Assembly: GCA_031554725.1 (NCBI GenBank)
Contig: JAVBUZ010000047.1
Coordinates: forward strand, 1-10,916
From: JAVBUZ01 sp031554725
GTDB lineage: Bacteria > Bacillota > Clostridia > Lachnospirales > Lachnospiraceae
Direction of reading: 5' to 3'
Length of the DNA stretch: 10,916 nt
In this document: positions 6,591-10,916 of the stretch, piece by piece
Layout: each line of letters begins with the position of its first letter
How positions within the stretch are numbered: the stretch's first letter is position 1
Made by a program: the position numbers and the translations under genes
The notes under the pieces: model-generated
Seen by the model: only the letters and a program-made list of their open reading frames with translations
Database searches by the model: none
Told to the model about the DNA's origin: nothing

Positions 6591-8111
6591 CTAATTGGAT
6601 TTTACTTCTTGCCCAATAACCTCAACATTTTCTTCCATTTTAATAGATGCCGTCTCGTTACAACTTAAATCGACTTTGCTAAGACCGATAATGCTTACAT
6701 CCTCTTCGGCACTTAATATAATATTTTTATCCGACTTAAATTCAATGTTTTGATCGCTTACAATAGATACACCGCCATCATCGGTTAACGTAATGGTTGT
6801 ACCATCTGCGATGATATAGATTCCATCTGGAGTCAAACGAATCTCCTTACCATCTTGATTACGAAGAGATTTTACACTCGGATCATCTCTTTGCCCACTG
6901 TAAGCTCCACCACCCTCGCTGGAAGAACCACCTGCTCCACCACTTCCTCCACCAGAAGGGCTGCTTCCCGTACTTTGTTGCAAAGATGGGTCAACACCTT
7001 CATGTACAGAACTAATAGCATAGCTGTGTTCTTCTGTTCCATCTGGGAAATAAACTCGCACACTGTCACCGATTCCAGGCATACAATACCACCCACTGCC
7101 ATCCTGCGAAGAATAGATTGTCGAATAGGGGAAAAAGCATAGCTGTCCTGGTGAATGTCCTGTAGCTTCATCTACGTCTAACGAAACCTTCACTCGATCG
7201 TTTTGAATATCCGCTATCTTCCCATTGAGAGAGCCTCCCGCAATTCGATCATTCCATTGGTAAAGTTGACTCATCCCTTTTTGCGTTGTTAATGTCAATT
7301 GATGCAGAAATATACCATTCACTACACGTCCTTTAATCTGATACACATATAACGTATATCCTTGAAACTGCACAGCATCTCCAATATTCGCTGCCAAATC
7401 CGTTTCTACTTGATAATAGATAAAATCTTGTTCATGTAATCCGCTAACACCATTTTTTGATAATTTTAGATATTTTGCATCTTCACGTTTCATACCATAA
7501 TTAAACGTATCTACAGTTAGTTTCCCATTATTCGGTACACCTAGATAACATCTAGGTTGGTCAAAGTGAACATCATTCACAAGTCCACTGTAAAAATGTG
7601 ACGCCAATCTCTTTAAGAACTCCCAGTCCGTCTCTTTATACTGAACAAGCAATTGCCCTATGCTCGCCCCTTGGGTTACCACATCTTTTACCATAACGTC
7701 TGCATAATCTGCTGCTACCTGTTGTACTACAGCCACATAGGACATCTGTTTGTTCTGAAAACTACGGCTCTTTCTCTCCACATCCAAAAGATAACTATAA
7801 GAAACCGCATACACTTCGATATAGTACTCTCCCTGCACAGCCTTAACTTCGATATCCCGTACCATTCCTTGAAACAAGGTGCAGTTCTCCCCATCTGAAT
7901 CACTATATGATAGTATTACGTTACTTCCTTGTCTGCTGTTTCCCGCATAACTGTCCTTCTTTTCCTCTGGCAATAAAGCCTTAAAGTAAAGGGTACTATG
8001 CTCATTAATCTGATGGTCAATACATACATCTAGTAACTGCTCTACTTCATAGGGGGCAACTGCCAAGTTTTGAAACGTAATGCTTTTATATGTAGAATCT
8101 TTTCCTTCCAT
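6591..8111 (-). CDS. VgrG-like contractile-injection spike protein
   Basis: A 506-residue protein from ATG 8111, where AAGGAG sits 8 bases upstream; an in-frame TTG at 8138 would add 9 residues but has a poorly spaced ribosome binding site. Residues about 1-280 are the gp27-like base (KSRSF 114-118, ETDWEF 160-165) and about 290-370 the gp5-type OB-fold (YCMPGIGD 342-349). A Ser/Gly-rich linker lies at about 377-403, and about 411-506 is a beta-strand needle with the repeating rhythm IYIIADGTTITLTDDGGVSI. It lacks any obvious enzymatic extension. By family knowledge, such proteins trimerise as the puncturing tip of type VI, phage or extracellular contractile systems. It is clearly paralogous to the N-terminal part of the VgrG-Rhs protein in the same operon. 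It lies 49 bases after the DUF1795-like gene. A phage tail protein is possible, but the DUF4280 and Rhs neighbours favour a toxin-delivery spike. Confidence 0.9.
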   Translation of the reverse strand: MEGKDSTYKSITFQNLAVAPYEVEQLLDVCIDHQINEHSTLYFKALLPEEKKDSYAGNSRQGSNVILSYSDSDGENCTLFQGMVRDIEVKAVQGEYYIEVYAVSYSYLLDVERKSRSFQNKQMSYVAVVQQVAADYADVMVKDVVTQGASIGQLLVQYKETDWEFLKRLASHFYSGLVNDVHFDQPRCYLGVPNNGKLTVDTFNYGMKREDAKYLKLSKNGVSGLHEQDFIYYQVETDLAANIGDAVQFQGYTLYVYQIKGRVVNGIFLHQLTLTTQKGMSQLYQWNDRIAGGSLNGKIADIQNDRVKVSLDVDEATGHSPGQLCFFPYSTIYSSQDGSGWYCMPGIGDSVRVYFPDGTEEHSYAISSVHEGVDPSLQQSTGSSPSGGGSGGAGGSSSEGGGAYSGQRDDPSVKSLRNQDGKEIRLTPDGIYIIADGTTITLTDDGGVSIVSDQNIEFKSDKNIILSAEEDVSIIGLSKVDLSCNETASIKMEENVEVIGQEVKSN

Positions 8112-8119
8112 AAATTGCT

Positions 8120-8125
8120 CTCCTT
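8120..8125 (-). promoter_or_regulatory. Ribosome binding site deciding the vgrG start
   Basis: The minus strand reads AAGGAG, 8 bases, then ATG at 8111. It lies inside the longer frame that could begin at TTG 8138, and is the reason for preferring the shorter protein. Confidence 0.7.
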
Positions 8126-8160
8126 TAATTTTTTTCAATCTTCCTTCTATCTTTTGCTTT

Positions 8161-8805
8161 CTATTCTTCTTCTGCTTCGATTATTTCAATTGACTTCATC
8201 ATCTCTAAAGCAACTGGCTTCCAGTACTTCATCTCCTTTGTCTGACAATTAAAACTACCCATCAAAGGCTTACCTTCCACTTCGAAGTAAAACATTAGGT
8301 TATATAACTTTCCATCCATAGTAGGGTTTGAAAACTCTACATATGCAATTTGCTTTCCTGCAACATCTGCCCTACCCATTTCCAACTGTTTAATCCCTGG
8401 ATTAACCCTCTTCATCATGCCAAATATCTGATTTCGAAAGCTCTCTATATTGGCATTATCTACTTCTCCATCCATGTAATTAAACATAATATTTATTGAT
8501 CCTGTTTCGTCCGTAAGAATGGTTTCTGGGCGTTGTTCCGAAGGGTATTTTACCTTGGCTATTTCCAGACTCATCGGTACAAAATCCTTGGGAACCATCA
8601 TGCTAATCTTTTCATTTGCCAAAGAACGGCGTTCAAAATAAATCCATTTGCCTAATATTCGGATTCCTGTGTCAATCGTGCGTTCCTCTGAATCCACTTT
8701 GGTTACAGATTGAACCGTTTCTTGACTGCCTGCTCTCTCCCCTGCCCCTTCGGATTGGTTTATCATGTCCATAATTTGTTCATCAAAAAATTCGTTTTGT
8801 TTCAT
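8161..8805 (-). CDS. DUF1795/DcrB-like (EagR-like) chaperone candidate
   Basis: A 214-residue protein with an acidic, probably flexible N-terminal tail (1-45) and a compact alpha/beta domain at about 50-210. Features such as MMVPKDFVPM (69-78), INIMFNY (104-110), ISFN-type strands around 150-186 and a final helix KPVALEMMKSIEI (196-208) recall the Mog1/PsbP-like DUF1795/DcrB fold. There is no signal peptide or lipobox, unlike E. coli DcrB. By family knowledge, cytoplasmic DUF1795 proteins (EagR) in type VI loci hold the hydrophobic segments of Rhs effectors before export. The VgrG-Rhs protein of this operon has such a segment, so a chaperone role is a reasonable inference. It is the first gene of the operon, with TAAGGAGG 5 bases before ATG 8805. 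The family match is by inspection and moderate. Confidence 0.68.
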   Translation of the reverse strand: MKQNEFFDEQIMDMINQSEGAGERAGSQETVQSVTKVDSEERTIDTGIRILGKWIYFERRSLANEKISMMVPKDFVPMSLEIAKVKYPSEQRPETILTDETGSINIMFNYMDGEVDNANIESFRNQIFGMMKRVNPGIKQLEMGRADVAGKQIAYVEFSNPTMDGKLYNLMFYFEVEGKPLMGSFNCQTKEMKYWKPVALEMMKSIEIIEAEEE

Positions 8806-8850
8806 ATCTTCCTCCTTAACAATATATACCTTTTACCATTTTATTCTTAT

Positions 8851-8856
8851 ATTATA
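8851..8856 (-). promoter_or_regulatory. Possible -10 element of the spike/Rhs operon
   Basis: A perfect TATAAT on the minus strand, 45 bases before the first ATG of the operon, in the AT-rich region between the urease terminator and the DUF1795-like gene (8806-8966). The -35 region is weak: TAGAAA at 17-base spacing, TTGTAG at 20. The promoter is likely given the terminator just upstream, but its strength or an activator requirement cannot be read. I saw no riboswitch or clear operator here. Confidence 0.4.
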
Positions 8857-8966
8857 GGATTAAAATGTCATTTTTTCTACAAATATACATTGACAAATTT
8901 CGGCATATTTATTTACTTTCCCATTTTAGTTCCAATTTAATTGCTTTTTTCTTTGAGAAACGACAC

Positions 8967-9017
8967 AAAAAAGGCGATATCAATTTGAATTTTATTTCAA
9001 ATTGATATCGCCTTTTT
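8967..9017 (-). terminator. Rho-independent terminator of the urease operon
   Basis: A 17-bp perfect inverted repeat (8973-8989 with 8996-9012) and a 6-base loop. On the minus strand the hairpin is followed by six T residues. An A-tract on the other side makes the structure symmetrical, so it could also stop plus-strand transcripts. The ureD stop codon (9016-9018) overlaps the upstream A-tract. It separates the urease operon from the spike/Rhs operon. Confidence 0.93.
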
Positions 9018-9810
9018 AGCCTAATATCCTCTCTACCACATTCTCTAACTGCTGTGCACTCTCACCAAGCATACGGATTACAACATCTCCACTCGCTATT
9101 CTTGTAATCCCAGCTGTAAAATTATCTAACTTCGCAAATTCCTCCCGAACTTGTTCTATCCACTCTGTTGTGCAATTGCAATGAAACAGTAACACATTTG
9201 CCTGATGGGAATACCCCTCATAGAATCCCATCTTCTCCATAGGAAATCGCGATGGTTCATATAACGTATTATCTCTATAAATCAATTGATCTTGCACATA
9301 TATGTGTACTTGATTTTTATAACGTCGATACTGAAATCGCTCTCCTCTTGCCTCACGTCCGCAAGATAAGATTTCTACCATGGAAAACTTTGATGTCTTA
9401 TCTTCCAGATATACATTTGTTGTACTTTCAAAAGCAGATTCGGCAAATGGTATCGTAGGTAGGGGATTGTATTTTAGATAGGCATTCTTACTAACCTGTA
9501 AATGTGTTTCTCTCGTCGCATGAGAATGCTCCATCTTGTGAATCTTTTCATACGACTGGGAAAGCATCTCCATCTTAGCGCCTTCCTCCACCTGAATCTC
9601 TAGCTTCTGCATATCCCCTTCCATAATTCCAGCCGATGCCGTTAGAAGCATTACTTGCATCTCATCTTTTTTATAAAAAGGACTCATAATTTTAAATGGT
9701 GCGGTAAAGAAACAATCTGCTACCATCGTCTTCTCCCCTTGCTTGCAGGCACGTAAACGGACTTCAGATATTTTACCATATTGGTTTTTCTTCTCTTCTA
9801 ACTGCTCCAT
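9016..9810 (-). CDS. ureD: Urease accessory protein UreD (UreH)
   Basis: A 264-residue cytoplasmic protein of normal UreD length. UreD binds apo-urease and recruits UreF and UreG for nickel insertion and lysine carbamylation. Family landmarks visible are LLTASAGIMEGD (55-66, replacing the usual SGG-x-x-GD block), QSYEKIHKM (85-93), LKYNPLPTIPF (112-122) and ILSCGREARGERF (147-159). ATG 9810 has AGGAGG a few bases upstream. It lies 65 bases after ureG and is the last gene before the terminator, so this operon has the order ureF-ureG-ureD at its end, common in Firmicutes. It is intact with no odd features. The 9811-9875 spacer shows only the ribosome binding site. Confidence 0.93.
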   Translation of the reverse strand: MEQLEEKKNQYGKISEVRLRACKQGEKTMVADCFFTAPFKIMSPFYKKDEMQVMLLTASAGIMEGDMQKLEIQVEEGAKMEMLSQSYEKIHKMEHSHATRETHLQVSKNAYLKYNPLPTIPFAESAFESTTNVYLEDKTSKFSMVEILSCGREARGERFQYRRYKNQVHIYVQDQLIYRDNTLYEPSRFPMEKMGFYEGYSHQANVLLFHCNCTTEWIEQVREEFAKLDNFTAGITRIASGDVVIRMLGESAQQLENVVERILG

Positions 9811-9875
9811 AAGTCCCCTCCTATCTACATTTGCACCTATATGTCATTATTGCTCATATATAATGTTCACAGCCA

Positions 9876-10490
9876 CTACATACCTTCTAACAACACATCT
9901 TCTTTAATCCACTGAATCACTTGATCAACGCCCTCATTTCCACGAATATTCGTAAACAGGAATGGTCGTTCCCCACGCATTTTCTTGGAATCACGCTCCA
10001 TTACAGACAAATCTGCTCCAACGTAAGGGGCTAAGTCAATCTTATTAATAACAAGCAAATCCGACCTTGTAATTCCCGGCCCCCCCTTTCTTGGTATCTT
10101 ATCTCCTTCTGCAACATCAATAACAAATATAGTGGCATCTACTAATTCTGGGCTAAATGTAGCCGAAAGATTATCTCCACCACTTTCAATAAAGAGTAAT
10201 TCCAAGTCTGGAAATCTCTCCAACATCTCATCAACCGCTTCTAGATTCATAGAGGCATCTTCACGAATTGCTGTATGAGGACACCCTCCTGTTTCAACTC
10301 CAATAATTCTCTCTCTTGGAAGAATGCTGTTTTTACACAAAAATTCTGCATCTTCCTTTGTATAGATGTCATTTGTGATTACTCCTACGCTATATTCTTT
10401 GGTAAGCGTTCTTGTTAAAATCTCAATTAATGCAGTCTTTCCAGAACCAACTGGACCTGCCACTCCGATTTTCGTATAAGACATATTCAT
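9876..10490 (-). CDS. ureG: Urease accessory GTPase UreG
   Basis: A 204-residue SIMIBI-class GTPase that powers nickel delivery to urease. All key motifs are present: P-loop GPVGSGKT (12-19), VETGGCPHTAIREDAS (65-80) with the nickel-binding Cys-Pro-His at 70-72, ESGGDN (102-107), and the guanine-specificity NKID (149-152). Length is typical. Two ATGs compete for the start: 10490 with GGA only 3 bases upstream, and 10484 with 9 bases; the shorter form (MSYTKIGVAGP) matches the usual family N-terminus equally well. The 159-base gap before it is longer than expected inside a urease operon, and may hold an internal promoter. Confidence 0.97.
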   Translation of the reverse strand: MNMSYTKIGVAGPVGSGKTALIEILTRTLTKEYSVGVITNDIYTKEDAEFLCKNSILPRERIIGVETGGCPHTAIREDASMNLEAVDEMLERFPDLELLFIESGGDNLSATFSPELVDATIFVIDVAEGDKIPRKGGPGITRSDLLVINKIDLAPYVGADLSVMERDSKKMRGERPFLFTNIRGNEGVDQVIQWIKEDVLLEGM

Positions 10491-10505
10491 TCTTCCTTTC
10501 TTTTT

Positions 10506-10517
10506 ACACCTGGGTGT
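10506..10517 (-). promoter_or_regulatory. Short inverted repeat upstream of ureG
   Basis: On the minus strand ACACC-CA-GGTGT, an inverted repeat with 5-base arms and 2-base spacer, lying 16 bases before the upstream ureG ATG. It is followed by A-rich, not T-rich, sequence, so it is not a terminator. It might be an operator half-site pair or chance. Confidence 0.25.
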
Positions 10518-10554
10518 GTCTATAAGCTTTCTATAACGATCCAGCGTGTTTCAT

Positions 10555-10560
10555 ATTATA
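10555..10560 (-). promoter_or_regulatory. Possible internal -10 element before ureG
   Basis: A perfect TATAAT on the minus strand within the 10491-10649 gap, 64 bases before ureG. The matching -35 is poor (TAATGG at 17-base spacing, TTAATG at 18). This could let ureG-ureD be made separately from the rest of the operon, but AT-rich DNA yields such hexamers by chance. Confidence 0.25.
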
Positions 10561-10649
10561 GAACAGCAGTGAAAAAGCCATTAAACATATCAAAGTTTTG
10601 CATCAAAATGTATAACACACAAGTATGTCAATTGTCTAATCAATTACAC

Positions 10650-10916
10650 CTACGACATATACAACCTTGAATACAACCCTTCATGCTGCATACACCGAAT
10701 ATCAAATGCTGGTATGGACAGACAAAACTCCTCTATCGTTAACTCCTTTACCTGATTTAACGCCAGCTCCATAGCAGGCATGGTTTCTGTTAATAATTTC
10801 TGCCCTACTGTTTGGCTAAGTGGAACTGTCTTTACCAAGTTTGTTACCATTGCTGAAGTTTGGGCATACAAGTAATGTTGCATCATCTCTTCATAGTCAA
10901 TACCAATCGCCGCACA
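10650..10916 (-). CDS. ureF: Urease accessory protein UreF, C-terminal part (start beyond the window)
   Basis: The last 89 codons of a frame that stays open to the right edge, 88 residues after which a normal TAG stop follows. The pattern YLYAQTSAMVTNLVKTVPLSQTVGQ, then a helix with AMELALNQV, and the ending SIPAFDIRCMQHEGLYSRLYMS matches the C-terminus of UreF, including the conserved D-x-x-x-M-x-H-E-x-L-Y-S-R-L tail that binds UreG and UreD. UreF is the all-helical bridge between UreD-urease and UreG. An ATG at 10886 is internal, not a start, since the ten codons upstream remain in frame and fit the family. Confidence 0.93.
   Translation of the reverse strand, partial: CAAIGIDYEEMMQHYLYAQTSAMVTNLVKTVPLSQTVGQKLLTETMPAMELALNQVKELTIEEFCLSIPAFDIRCMQHEGLYSRLYMS

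Noticed and set aside
6872..7171. A 99-codon minus-strand frame inside vgrG in another reading frame
   Set aside because: It is a shadow of the Ser/Gly-rich and OB-fold coding region; vgrG in the main frame has clear family motifs throughout.
6591..8111. Prophage tail interpretation of the VgrG-like gene
   Set aside because: No capsid, portal, tape-measure, lysis or integrase genes are present, and DUF4280, DUF1795-like and Rhs neighbours fit a toxin-delivery module better; not fully excluded beyond the window.
8112..8138. TTG start giving a 515-residue VgrG
   Set aside because: ATG at 8111 has AAGGAG at ideal 8-base spacing, while the TTG has a weaker purine run too close to it.
8890..8918. 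Perfect TTGACA on the plus strand at 8890-8895 as a plus-strand promoter
   Set aside because: No acceptable -10 lies at 16-18 bases, and transcription would run straight into the symmetrical terminator and antisense to ureD.
10650..10886. Reading the last frame as a complete 78-residue gene starting at ATG 10886
   Set aside because: The frame stays open for ten further codons to the window edge and the sequence is the C-terminal part of UreF, so the ATG is internal.

Overview
The window suggests a low-GC Firmicute, probably a Clostridia / Lachnospiraceae-type bacterium. The evidence is AT-rich DNA, strong AAGGAGG-type ribosome binding sites, TTG/GTG/ATG start choices, and proteins whose closest remembered relatives (DUF4280, VgrG-like and Rhs proteins, a ureF-ureG-ureD tail) are common in that group. 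The assignment is by inspection only. Every gene I can support lies on the minus strand, so the window is described here from its right edge to its left edge, in the direction of transcription.

Right part (about 9016-10916): the end of a urease accessory operon, with the C-terminal part of ureF (cut by the window edge), a complete ureG and a complete ureD. These three proteins, with UreE, load nickel into apo-urease. The operon closes with a 17-bp perfect hairpin terminator whose A-tract overlaps the ureD stop codon. A 159-base gap between ureF and ureG holds a possible weak promoter.

Left part (1-8805): a separate run of six closely spaced minus-strand genes that looks like one operon. In order they encode a DUF1795/DcrB-like (EagR-like) protein, a stand-alone VgrG-like spike protein, a pentapeptide-repeat protein with an unrecognised N-terminal domain, a small DUF1629/Imm11-like protein, a DUF4280 PAAR-like tip protein, and a very large open frame that runs off the left edge. 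That last frame is uninterrupted for 1470 codons. It joins a second VgrG-like spike, a hydrophobic alanine/glycine-rich segment and a long Rhs/YD-repeat cage in one polypeptide; its C-terminal end, where Rhs toxins normally sit, is outside the window.

Taken together, the left module has the parts list of a contractile-injection-system payload: spike, tip, chaperone, adaptor-like protein, immunity-like protein and Rhs carrier. It sits in what looks like a Gram-positive genome, with no sheath, tube, baseplate or ATPase gene in view. The fusion of a VgrG-like spike directly to an Rhs cage, with a DUF1795 chaperone candidate and a hydrophobic segment between spike and cage, is the most interesting content. 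No tRNA, rRNA, CRISPR array, insertion sequence or plus-strand gene was seen.
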